Assembly (NCBI GenBank): GCA_943330455.2
Contig: CALQHT020000018.1
Location: 1 to 39,789 of the forward strand
Direction: 5' to 3'
From: Nitrosovibrio sp. Nv4
Lineage (GTDB): Bacteria > Pseudomonadota > Alphaproteobacteria > Acetobacterales > Acetobacteraceae
DNA length: 39,789 nucleotides
This document shows, piece after piece, positions 1-6,972 of the stretch. The number at the start of each line of letters is the position of its first letter. Within the stretch, counting starts at the first letter, position 1. The notes below the pieces were generated by a model. It made no database searches. It worked only from the letters and a program-made list of their open reading frames with translations, and was not told where the DNA came from. The position numbers and the translations under genes are program-made.

Positions 1-82
1 GCACCTGTAATGCCTGCTGCCGCTGAGATTCGGTAAGACCAGCGATCCCGTCAAGCCACGCTTCGAATGCAGTCGCTTCCAT
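1..82 (-). CDS. Probable IS1595/ISXO2-type transposase, N-terminal fragment cut by window edge
   Basis: The minus strand from an ATG at 82 reads through 27 codons to the window edge without a stop. The peptide begins MEATAFEAWLDGIAGL and continues with a T-E-S-Q-R-Q-Q stretch. I recognise this as the short N-terminal helix-turn segment that precedes the zinc-ribbon and DDE domains of IS1595/ISXO2-like transposases. Only the start is visible, so neither catalytic residues nor integrity can be judged. The alternative is an unrelated short N-terminus, because 27 residues are thin evidence. Confidence 0.45.
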   Translation of the reverse strand, partial: MEATAFEAWLDGIAGLTESQRQQALQV

Positions 83-147
83 GCTGCCCCCCCGCCGGTG
101 GCATCCTAGCCGATTTCAACAAATACCGCTATAAGAGCCTTACTTTA
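83..147 (-). mobile_element. Possible outer end of the IS element (leader, terminal repeat and target duplication)
   Basis: Upstream of the transposase ATG the minus strand reads GGCTCTTATAGCGGTATTTG inward from position 139. This could be the terminal inverted repeat. Outside it the eight bases 140-147 (tactttaa) are AT-rich, as target duplications of IS1595 elements usually are. The other end lies outside the window, so this is a guess from position and base composition. Confidence 0.25.
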
Positions 148-398
148 AGACCGGCGGCCGACCCGGTTCATTGCGAAATACCGCGGAAACCCCGGGGTTT
201 CGTTACAAATCCGCGCGGGAACCGGGGGTATTTGTTCCGCTTCCCGGTGGTTAACCTGTCGTTTACGCCTGCGTCCAAAAGCATCAATCGCAGCCTGTTT
301 CATGAGCTGCCATTTTCGCATTGACTGCTTTCGGGCACGGCGTGGGATGGGAGCGTCCGTGCGCCTGTTGAAGCGAATATTCTCGCGCGTCGCCTTGC

Positions 399-667
399 CG
401 TCATTGCCGGGCTTGATCAGACCATCCGCGCAGCGACGGCAGGGGGCTACGGCATTCACACATCTCGAAATGAGGTAATGGAAGGAGAAAATTCTCCCCC
501 TCCCCGTGAGGGAGGGGGTTGGGGAGAGGCTGCACGCAAAAGCCGTGCGAAATCACCCCTCCCCCCGCCCCTCCCGCAAGGGGAGGGGGAGAACTTTCTA
601 CCCTGCCACGATGTGTGAATGCCGAAGCGGCTGGGGGCGGGGTACCGGATCAAGTCCGGCAATGACG
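399..667. repeat. Nested composite palindrome (family B halves around an inner repeat and a family A element)
   Basis: Three inverted repeats sit one inside the other. The outer arms 399-418 and 648-667 match as 20-mers with one mismatch and are the two halves of the family B repeat seen intact elsewhere in the window. The middle arms 450-464 and 610-624 (cggcattcacacatc and its complement) match perfectly over 15 bp. The innermost part, 485-600, is a family A palindrome. No coding region is visible here, and the whole 83-854 interval otherwise holds nothing I recognise. Confidence 0.75.
485..600. repeat. Family A interspersed palindromic repeat, copy 1
   Basis: This is an imperfect 116-bp palindrome. 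It starts gagaaaattctccccctcc and ends with the complementary ggggagggggagaactttct, with G-rich and C-rich inner arms. Two further copies occur at 3023-3137 and 29121-29241, all between genes. It probably folds into a long hairpin in RNA or single-stranded DNA. Confidence 0.8.
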
Positions 668-737
668 CGGGGCCGATGCATCCGTCCATGGCGCGGACGG
701 CTGGCAATACCGCTGGCAATACCCCCCCCTCGTCACT

Positions 738-754
738 GCCGCTCGGCGAGCGGC
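738..754. other. Short hairpin downstream of the minus-strand binding-protein gene
   Basis: A 7-bp perfect stem (gccgctc/gagcggc) encloses a 3-base loop. It lies about 100 bp past the stop of the binding-protein gene ending at 855. There is no U-tract on either strand, so a terminator role is only possible. Confidence 0.25.
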
Positions 755-854
755 GTTACGCGGAGCATCTTCTATCCGTCGTCGCCATGGACCCAGCCGG
801 TTCCATGGCAACGACGATCAACGCCACACTCTCAACAGTCGAAGGTGTGAGGTC

Positions 855-2066
855 CTAGCCCTTCTTCGCGACCAGCGGGCAGTCGCCCTTGTCCAGCGGA
901 CGGATGACTTCCTCGGCTGGGATACGGGCCAGGATCTTGTAGAAATCCCAGGGACCCTTGGATTCCTCGGGCGTCTTGACCTGCACCAGCCAGGCGTCGC
1001 GCATCAGGCGGCCGTCCTCCCGGATCCAGCCATCCTTCACCACCGGATCGTTGACCTTCAGTTCCCGCATTTTCGCGGCGACTGCCTTTGCCTCATCCGT
1101 GCCCGCCGCCTGCACCGCCTTCAGGTAATGCAAGGTCGCGCCGTAATCGGACAGATGGATGAAGTTCGGCGGCGTGCCGTGGCGCGCCATGAACCGAGCG
1201 GAGAAGGCCCGGGTCTCATCGTTCAGGTCCCAGTAGCCGAAATCGGTTACCACCAGACCGCCCGCGGCTTTCAGACCCAGGGACCGGAAATCGTGGATCA
1301 CCGCCAGCAGCGCGGCCAGGCGGGTGCCGCCGCGCGTGACGCCGAACTCGGCCGCCTGCTTGACGCTGTTGATGAAATCGCCGCCGGCGTTGGCCAGCCC
1401 GATTACCTTGGCGCCGGAGCCCTGCGCCTGCAGCAGGAAGGCGGAGAAATCGGCATTGTTGATCGGCACCCGTGAACTGCCGAGGATCTTGCCGCCGGCT
1501 TCCTGCACGAACGCCGTTGTATCGCGCTCCAGCGCATGGCCGAACGCATAGTCGGCGGTCAGGAAGTACCAGGTGCTGCCGCCCTGCTTCACCACCGCCT
1601 TGCCGGTGCCGGCAGCCAGCGCATAGGTGTCATAGGTCCAGCCGAACCCGACCGGGGAGCACGCCTTGCCGGTGAAGTCCGACGTCGCGGCGGCGGTGTT
1701 CAGCAGGATGCGGTTCTTGTCGCGGGTGATGCCCTGCGTCGCCAGGGCCACGGCCGAATTGGCGACCGAGGTGATGACGTCGACCTTTTCCTCATCGATC
1801 CACTTGCGGGCCAGGGAGGCCGCGACATCGGCCTTGTTCTGGTGGTCCGCGGCGATGACCTCGATCTTCTTGCCCAGCACGGTGCCGCCGAAATCCTCGA
1901 CCGCCATTTGCGTGGCGGTGACGGTGCCCTTGCCGGTGTTGTCGGAATAAAGCCCGGTCAGGTCGGTCAGAACGGCGATCTTGACGACATCGTCGGAGAT
2001 TTGCGCCTGCGCGGGCGCAACGGCGAGCGCCGCGGCCAGCAGGCCGACGAGGGGAATGTGCTTCAC
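855..2066 (-). CDS. Periplasmic branched-chain amino acid/amide ABC transporter substrate-binding protein
   Basis: The product is a 403-residue secreted protein of the LivK/Peripla_BP_6 type, which captures small amino acids, amides or related acids in the periplasm for a HAAT-family importer. I chose the GTG at 2066. It is preceded by CTGGAGA at good spacing and gives a clean signal peptide (VKHIPLVGLLAAALAVAPAQA). The mature N-terminus has the family pattern VKIAVLTDLTGLYSD followed by G-K-G and A-V-E-D-F. Two cysteines (the ACSPVG and DCPLV segments) could form a disulphide. No LivHMFG membrane or ATPase genes are nearby, so the protein is an orphan receptor here. The in-frame upstream extension to 2261 overlaps repeat DNA and lacks family similarity. 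Confidence 0.88.
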   Translation of the reverse strand: MKHIPLVGLLAAALAVAPAQAQISDDVVKIAVLTDLTGLYSDNTGKGTVTATQMAVEDFGGTVLGKKIEVIAADHQNKADVAASLARKWIDEEKVDVITSVANSAVALATQGITRDKNRILLNTAAATSDFTGKACSPVGFGWTYDTYALAAGTGKAVVKQGGSTWYFLTADYAFGHALERDTTAFVQEAGGKILGSSRVPINNADFSAFLLQAQGSGAKVIGLANAGGDFINSVKQAAEFGVTRGGTRLAALLAVIHDFRSLGLKAAGGLVVTDFGYWDLNDETRAFSARFMARHGTPPNFIHLSDYGATLHYLKAVQAAGTDEAKAVAAKMRELKVNDPVVKDGWIREDGRLMRDAWLVQVKTPEESKGPWDFYKILARIPAEEVIRPLDKGDCPLVAKKG

Positions 2067-2255
2067 GTGTCTGGTCTCCAGGGAAAGCCCCGTCCGGCCA
2101 CCGGCGGGAACGGCCGCAATCTGCCGAGCGACTGGGGCGGGGTCAATTGGAGGGTGAAGCGCCAGGGTCGATCGGAGGGGTGAACGAGGGTGCGATTCAA
2201 CATCAAACGGAGTAATGTCGACGACTCTGACCATGGACCGATAGAATCGCCTCAT

Positions 2256-2333
2256 CGTCATTGCCGGACCTGATCCGGTAACCCGCCCCCTGCCGTTGAA
2301 GCGTGGGTTGCCGGGTCAAGCTCCGCAATGACG
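2256..2333. repeat. Family B interspersed palindromic repeat, intact copy
   Basis: A 78-bp element starts cgtcattgccggacctgatc and ends with the complementary ccgggtcaagctccgcaatgacg-like arm. Related copies lie at 30481-30559 and 35445-35525, and separated halves at 399-418 and 648-667. It sits in the 344-bp gap between the SnoaL-like gene and the binding-protein gene; I see no other feature in that gap. Confidence 0.75.
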
Positions 2334-2410
2334 GTGAGATTTGTACTCGATCCCACAACTTTGGTTCGCACCCGGTGACCGATTGGTCAGGTCGGCGCTC
2401 CCGCCGATTG

Positions 2411-2884
2411 TCAGGCGGCCGCCAGATGACGGGCAAATTCCGGGCGGGTCTTCAATGCCGCGTTGTCCCGGGTCATGAGTTTTGCCAGCTGCCCAGCGGC
2501 AAAGCCGAGATCGAGCAGCCCGGGCCAGGGATTGGCGATTTCCCGATACGTGGCGATCAACCCGTCGCGGATGGTCATGATGGCGACGCCCTCGAACATC
2601 GCGCGCCGCCCCTCCATGCCGGCCAGCCTGGAGGCGAAGCTGAAGGCGTAGCTTGCATACAAGGTGGCACCGTCGAACACGGGTGTGTGCATGTCCCAGC
2701 GAAAATCGGAGGCATCCCGGTAGAACCAGTCCGACAGCATGGCGGCGATCCGCGCCCGACCGCGGAACTCCCCGTAGAAGACGTCGTGGTAGACCCCGTC
2801 CTCGGTAAACAGGGCGGCGAACGCGGTTGCGTCGCCGGCTTCTACCGTTCGGCAGAATTGGGTCAGGATTTCGGTGGGGTCCAT
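2411..2884 (-). CDS. SnoaL-like / NTF2-fold protein of unknown substrate
   Basis: This is a 157-residue cytoplasmic protein with the SnoaL-like polyketide cyclase / ketosteroid-isomerase fold. It starts MDPTEILTQFCRTVEAGD and continues with the typical F-A-A-L-F-T-E-D-G-V-Y-H-D strand-turn, then GRARIAAMLSDWF and a late segment GLIATYREIANPWP. These features define the cone-shaped pocket of the NTF2 superfamily. They do not identify the reaction, since many members are enzymes and others only bind ligands. The ATG at 2884 was chosen over the one at 2950 because GGAGGA lies just upstream and the domain begins there. It is flanked by repeats (family A above, family B below), so it is probably transcribed alone. 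Confidence 0.8.
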   Translation of the reverse strand: MDPTEILTQFCRTVEAGDATAFAALFTEDGVYHDVFYGEFRGRARIAAMLSDWFYRDASDFRWDMHTPVFDGATLYASYAFSFASRLAGMEGRRAMFEGVAIMTIRDGLIATYREIANPWPGLLDLGFAAGQLAKLMTRDNAALKTRPEFARHLAAA

Positions 2885-3022
2885 GGCGTCCTCCGGTGTT
2901 GGAGGCAGTTCAGCACAACCTTGATGATCGTGGCAGGCGGGAGCTGACACCGACGCGCACCGGGTGTGCGCGCTGATCAGTCCGGGCGGCCATTTTTATC
3001 GGGTTCACATGACACAGCGACT

Positions 3023-3137
3023 GGAGAAAATTCTCCCCCTCCCCTTGCGGGAGGGGGCTGGGGGGAGGGGTGATCCCGCACGGATATTGCTTAACACCCC
3101 TCCCCCCTCCCTCAAGGGGAGGGGGAGAATTTTCTCC
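3023..3137. repeat. Family A interspersed palindromic repeat, copy 2
   Basis: A 115-bp near-perfect palindrome opens with ggagaaaattctccccctcc and closes with ggggagggggagaattttct followed by cc. It begins 15 bases after the stop of the sensor kinase gene, so its transcript would form a strong hairpin that could end or protect that mRNA. Confidence 0.8.
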
Positions 3138-3152
3138 ATCGGTCGCTTGCCT

Positions 3153-4763
3153 TCAAGACACGTGACAACCGTTCGCCGCCACCCGGGGCAGATCGAGCAC
3201 CGCGCGCAGACCCCCACCCGGACGGTTGGCAAGCTCGATCCGGCCGTCATGCGCCTCCGCGATCGTTTGCGCGATCGCCAGACCCAGCCCGGTCCCGCCG
3301 GTGTCGCGATTGCGCGACTGTTCCAGACGGAAATAGGGCTCGAAGACGTTCAGCAACTCGGCATCCGGGATGCCCGGACCGTCGTCGTCGATCACGATGC
3401 GCACCCGATCCGCCGATGTCTCAAGCGTCAGGCGGGCGCTCTGGCCGTATTTGATCGCGTTGTCGAGCAGGTTGGTCACCGCCCGTCGCAACCCGCCCGG
3501 CTGGCATTCCAGCACCACCGAGGCCGTTGGATCCATCGTCACCGGCATCCCGGCATCCGCCATGTCGTCAACGATCGAGTCCAAAAGGGACGTCAGATCG
3601 GTCCGCTTCCATGCCTCCGGCGTGGACGCGTCGCGGGCGAATTTCAGGGTCGCTTCGACCATGCTGTCCAGGGTCTCGACGCTGGACAGCATGCGGTCCC
3701 GCTCCTCGGATTCACGCAAGCCCTCGATCCGCAGGCGCAGCAAGGTCAGGGGCGTGCGCAGATCGTGCGACAAAGCGGCCAGCATGGTGGTGCGGTTTTG
3801 CAGCAGCCGTTGCAGGCGCGCCTGCATGTCGTTGAAGGCCTGAGCCGCCTGACGCATCTCGGCCGATCCGGTTTCCGCGATCGGTGGCGCGTTCACGTCA
3901 CGACCCAGGCGTTCGGCCGCCCGGGTCACCACGCCCAAGGGTGCGGTGGCGCGACGGACCGCCCAGACGCTGGCCAGGACAACGATGCCGGCCATGACGC
4001 CCATGGCGATCAGGAACTGCCAGGAGGTGGTCGGCGCACTGTCTGGCACGCCGAGATTGAAGCTCAGCCACTGCCCGTCCGTCAGTTGCATCGTGACCCG
4101 GATGCGCCGCCAATGCGGCGGTCCCAGGCCACCCGGGCCATGCCCCAGCAGGCCAGGGCCATGCATCCAGGGACCCATCCCATTGGTCTCGGCAACCGCC
4201 GGACGCCGGGGAGCCTTGGCGCTTTTCTCCTGCGCGCATGGTTTTTCCGGGCCTGCCACACCCTCGTGCCTGGCGGCATCCGTCTCCCGTCGTCCCGCGC
4301 CATCCGCCAACGGGACCGCGGGAACCGGTTCGGCCGCGGACTCCTCATGATGCCAATGCGGCGGCTTCTCCGGCATGACCTGACCGGCCGAGCGGGTGAC
4401 CAGCACATGCAGTTTGGCGGCGAGCGCCTCCGGAAGCTGGTCCAGCAGATAGGCGCGGATCGGCAGATCGGTGGCATCTGTCGTCTCGGAAATGGTGGGT
4501 GGCGCCTGAGATGACAGGGCAATCCGCAGCCGGGGGTCGGTTGCCACGGCGATCAGGCGGACCCGCCACTCGGGAGGGGCCTCATCGATCAGATGGGCCA
4601 GATTGGCGATCCGCTGGGCCGCGGCATACCCGCCGATCGCGCGGGCAACCCGGGTTCGGTCGGATGTGTAGATCCAGCCGGCCGCGAGATGAGACACGGC
4701 CATCCCCGCCAACAGGATCAGGATCATCTGACTGATCAGCGTTTTCGGCCAGAAACGGCTCAT
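3153..4763 (-). CDS. OmpR/EnvZ-type membrane sensor histidine kinase with His-rich periplasmic loop
   Basis: The 536-residue inner-membrane kinase phosphorylates the response regulator encoded just upstream. Visible in order: TM1 at about 9-29, a long periplasmic domain (30-247), TM2 at 249-269, a HAMP-like linker, the HisKA box ALSHDLRTPL with H333, the N box NLLDNAIKYG, and the G boxes DDDGPGIP and GTGLGLAI. The periplasmic part carries PPHWHHEE (134-141) and a Met/His/Gly/Pro-rich run at 200-217 with MHGP and GHG, suggesting metal binding. The ATG overlaps the regulator's stop as ATGA, so the two are translationally coupled. The similar motif in the divergent LTXXQ protein at 5667 argues for a shared signal. 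Signal identity is inferred; kinase function is certain by family. Confidence 0.93.
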   Translation of the reverse strand: MSRFWPKTLISQMILILLAGMAVSHLAAGWIYTSDRTRVARAIGGYAAAQRIANLAHLIDEAPPEWRVRLIAVATDPRLRIALSSQAPPTISETTDATDLPIRAYLLDQLPEALAAKLHVLVTRSAGQVMPEKPPHWHHEESAAEPVPAVPLADGAGRRETDAARHEGVAGPEKPCAQEKSAKAPRRPAVAETNGMGPWMHGPGLLGHGPGGLGPPHWRRIRVTMQLTDGQWLSFNLGVPDSAPTTSWQFLIAMGVMAGIVVLASVWAVRRATAPLGVVTRAAERLGRDVNAPPIAETGSAEMRQAAQAFNDMQARLQRLLQNRTTMLAALSHDLRTPLTLLRLRIEGLRESEERDRMLSSVETLDSMVEATLKFARDASTPEAWKRTDLTSLLDSIVDDMADAGMPVTMDPTASVVLECQPGGLRRAVTNLLDNAIKYGQSARLTLETSADRVRIVIDDDGPGIPDAELLNVFEPYFRLEQSRNRDTGGTGLGLAIAQTIAEAHDGRIELANRPGGGLRAVLDLPRVAANGCHVS

Positions 4764-5482
4764 GAAGCATCGACCGCGGGGGTGAACATGTAACCGCCGC
4801 CCCAGATCGTCTTGATCAATCTTGGGTCGGTCGGGTCCAGTTCCAGCTTGCGGCGCAGGCGGCTCACCTGCGTGTCGATACTGCGGTCGAACACTACCGC
4901 CGCCCGACCACGCGCCAGATCGAGCAATTGATCGCGGCTCAACACCCGTTGCGGCCGTTCGACCAGGACCAGCAGCAGGTCGTATTCGCCGGTGCTCAGC
5001 GGCACGGTGACGCCATCCGCGCGCAGCAGGTCGCGGGTTTCGGTGTCCAACACCCAGCGATCGAACCGGTACTGCCTGGGACCGGCCGACCGGGCGACAT
5101 GCGCGGCAACCGGTGGGCCACGGCGGAGCACGGCACGGATGCGGGCGATCAGTTCCCGGCTGCCGAAGGGTTTGGGCAGATAGTCGTCGGCGCCCATTTC
5201 CAGGCCGATGACCCGGTCGATTTCCTCCCCCTTCGCCGTCAACATAATGATTGGCACATCGCTTTCAGCCCTCACCGATCGGCAGAGCGACAGCCCGTCC
5301 TCTCCCGGCAACATCAGATCCAGCAGGATCAGGTCGATGCGCCCATCTGCCAGGATCTTGCGCATGGCCTTGCCATCCGCCGCCGAACTGGTGCGGAACC
5401 CTTCGCGGCCGAGGGTGCGGGCGACCAGCTCACGGATTTCGTGATGGTCGTCCACGATCAGGATATGCGGGCTGGTGTTCAT
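4760..5482 (-). CDS. OmpR-family response regulator
   Basis: The 240-residue regulator has an N-terminal receiver domain (HILIVDDHHEI, phosphoacceptor D55 in LILLDLMLPGEDG, conserved Lys in YLPKPF) and a C-terminal winged-helix domain (segments LSTGEYDLLLVLVE and DTQVSRLRRKLE, then IKTIWGGGYMF). Such proteins bind tandem DNA sites as dimers when phosphorylated. I chose the ATG at 5482 because the receiver domain starts right after it; the upstream extension to 5560 has no domain and runs into the divergent promoter region. The Shine-Dalgarno is weak. It is the first gene of a two-gene operon with the kinase at 3153-4763, and probably controls the divergent gene at 5667. Confidence 0.93.
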   Translation of the reverse strand: MNTSPHILIVDDHHEIRELVARTLGREGFRTSSAADGKAMRKILADGRIDLILLDLMLPGEDGLSLCRSVRAESDVPIIMLTAKGEEIDRVIGLEMGADDYLPKPFGSRELIARIRAVLRRGPPVAAHVARSAGPRQYRFDRWVLDTETRDLLRADGVTVPLSTGEYDLLLVLVERPQRVLSRDQLLDLARGRAAVVFDRSIDTQVSRLRRKLELDPTDPRLIKTIWGGGYMFTPAVDAS

Positions 5483-5554
5483 GACCGGAAAATAGGTTGA
5501 TGGCGGCGGAATCGGTGGGGAAAAATTGTAGCGAGATGTGGCCAACCGGCGCGC

Positions 5555-5569
5555 TGACACATTCTGTCA
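5555..5569. promoter_or_regulatory. Inverted repeat in the divergent promoter region (possible operator)
   Basis: tgaca-cattc-tgtca forms a symmetric site with 5-bp arms. It lies between the start of the response regulator (5482) and that of the divergent LTXXQ gene (5667). Its position suits autoregulation or control of both genes, but OmpR-type regulators usually bind direct repeats, so assignment is tentative. Confidence 0.3.
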
Positions 5570-5666
5570 AGGTTTCGGTCGAATCAGACAAATCTTGGTG
5601 ACCCCAAGGCACCATATGAGGGGTGTCGGCTCCAAACGGGCCGTCTCAGGAAACAGGAATTTCGCC

Positions 5667-6218
5667 ATGAGAATGATCAACAGCGCCCTCGCGATCGCCA
5701 CTATCGGCGCCATGCTCGGTGGCACCGCGCTGACCGCCGTCGCGCAAACCGCCGGTGCGGCTCCAGGGGCGCCCGCTGCCCCCGCCGCGATGGCACCGAT
5801 GGGTCGTGCCATGCACGGCCCGATGCAGGGCCACGGCATGGGCGACCCGGCGGAGCACCTCAAGTCCCTGCGCACCGACATCGGCATCACCGATGCCCAG
5901 GCAGGGGCGTGGGACGCCTACGCGAAGGTCGTGCAGGACACGGCGACGCAGATGCAGGCGAGCCGGCAGGGCATGAGCCGGCACGCGCTGATGGAGATGT
6001 CGACTCCGGATCGGTTGGCGTTCCTGATGAAGCAGCGGGACCAGCGGGAGCAGGCACATAGCGTGGTCAAGACCGCCGCCGATGCGTTGCTGCCGGTGCT
6101 GACCGATACGCAGAAGGTCCGGGCGCTGATGGAACTGCCGGGCCTCGCCGGGACGGGGATGATGATGAAGCATCACGCCATGCGGATGCAGGGGCATGGC
6201 GGGCCGGTTGCTCGCTGA
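5667..6218 (+). CDS. Periplasmic LTXXQ (Spy/CpxP-like) Met/His-rich protein
   Basis: A 183-residue secreted protein with a signal peptide (MRMINSALAIATIGAMLGGT, cleavage probably after the AVAQ/TAGA region). Two LTXXQ-type motifs are present: ITDAQ at 74-78 and LTDTQ at 145-149. These mark the Spy/CpxP helical-hairpin family, whose members act as periplasmic chaperones or stress and metal sensors that bind a sensor kinase. The protein is strikingly Met/His-rich: APMGRAMHGPMQGHGMGDP near 43-61 and MMMKHHAMRMQGHGG at 165-179. MHGP...GHG also occurs in the loop of the sensor kinase at 3153. The start at 5667 follows CAGGAAACAGGAA and opens the signal peptide. Likely a target of the neighbouring regulator; binding of metal (Cu, Zn) is an inference. 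Confidence 0.82.
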   Translation: MRMINSALAIATIGAMLGGTALTAVAQTAGAAPGAPAAPAAMAPMGRAMHGPMQGHGMGDPAEHLKSLRTDIGITDAQAGAWDAYAKVVQDTATQMQASRQGMSRHALMEMSTPDRLAFLMKQRDQREQAHSVVKTAADALLPVLTDTQKVRALMELPGLAGTGMMMKHHAMRMQGHGGPVAR

Positions 6219-6234
6219 CACCAGCCGACCCGAC

Positions 6235-6265
6235 CCCGGGCCTGATGGATTGGCCCGGGTGATTT
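6235..6265 (+). terminator. Probable terminator of the LTXXQ gene
   Basis: A perfect 8-bp stem (cccgggcc/ggcccggg) with a 9-base loop lies 17 bases after the stop codon and is followed by tgattt. It is GC-strong but has only a short T-run. Confidence 0.55.
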
Positions 6266-6908
6266 CAGAGCACGTTCGCTGTTATCGGAAACGGCGAACG
6301 CGCTGTGACGTTTCCAATGGCTCGTATCGCTGACGTCGTTGGTAAAGTCTGGACGGCCGGTGGCATCGGCCCTTCTCGTCAGCATGGGCCTGCCGTTAGG
6401 ATCTCCGCGGGCAGCTTTGCCTGAGGTCATGTGCCGACTTGGATGCTCGGAATGTGGCTGGACATGCCGGTGAGGGCATGTGAGCGCCGTCGAATAGAGA
6501 GCGCCAAAAGAGCCTGTCCAATACAATCCCGATTTGCGATCCGGTCCTTGTTCGCCCCGCGCCATCGCGTGCCTGTCGGGACACGATCTGGATGTCCCGG
6601 CAGCCCGTTTCGGTGCGCCAACCCTGATCCGCGACGATGTCGCGCAGGTTCGGCGAAGGCGGCGGCTGGACCGGACCGTCGGCCCTGAATCGACCGAACG
6701 GGCCGCCTGTTTTGGGCACAATTTCGTGTCGAAGCCGTATGAATCGCAACAAACCGACATGCCATCCGACGGTTGGGTTCTATCCCCCATTTGGGTGGGT
6801 GATATCCCCCAAACCCACCGCTGCCCGTCCTTCCAGCCGCGCCGCCAGGATTCCAATAATGGCGTCTTTACAGAAGGTTAAATGGGATGCGTGGCGCGGT
6901 CGAGGCGC
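6266..6908. other. Gene-poor spacer of about 640 bp
   Basis: No open frame here has a domain I recognise. An 11-bp inverted repeat with one mismatch lies at 6273-6283/6290-6300. The right part (6770-6820) holds pyrimidine-rich direct and inverted repeats described separately as a possible activator site. A decayed mobile element or an undetected small RNA cannot be excluded. Confidence 0.35.
6781..6819 (+). promoter_or_regulatory. Candidate upstream activator site for the sigma-54 promoter
   Basis: Two direct copies of tatccccca (6781-6789 and 6803-6811) are spaced 22 bp, two helical turns apart. They overlap inverted arms tttggg/cccaaa (6790-6795/6808-6813) and ggtgggt/acccacc (6794-6800/6813-6819). 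The cluster is centred about 110 bp upstream of the -24/-12 element, a usual distance for NtrC-type activators. Confidence 0.4.
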
Positions 6909-6924
6909 TGGCACGCGGCCTGCG
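6909..6924 (+). promoter_or_regulatory. Sigma-54 (-24/-12) promoter of the repeat-protein gene
   Basis: TGGCACGCGGCCTGCG matches the consensus TGGCACGNNNNTTGCW, with the invariant GG and GC at exactly the right spacing (10 bases between them). A transcript would begin near 6935, after the upstream in-frame ATG at 6928 and before the ATG at 6973. A sigma-54 activator is encoded 3 kb downstream on the same strand. Confidence 0.65.
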
Positions 6925-6972
6925 TAGATGAACCCGTCGCCACCTGAAGCGATCTTTAGAAAGGCTCATCCC

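Noticed and set aside
2964-4514. Plus-strand 516-codon open frame opposite the sensor kinase
   Set aside because: Starts inside a family A palindrome and is the antisense shadow of a certain kinase gene.
6173-6856. Long minus-strand open frame between the LTXXQ and repeat-protein genes
   Set aside because: It overlaps the end of the LTXXQ gene in antisense, has no domain, no good ribosome site, and runs through the terminator and hairpin regions.
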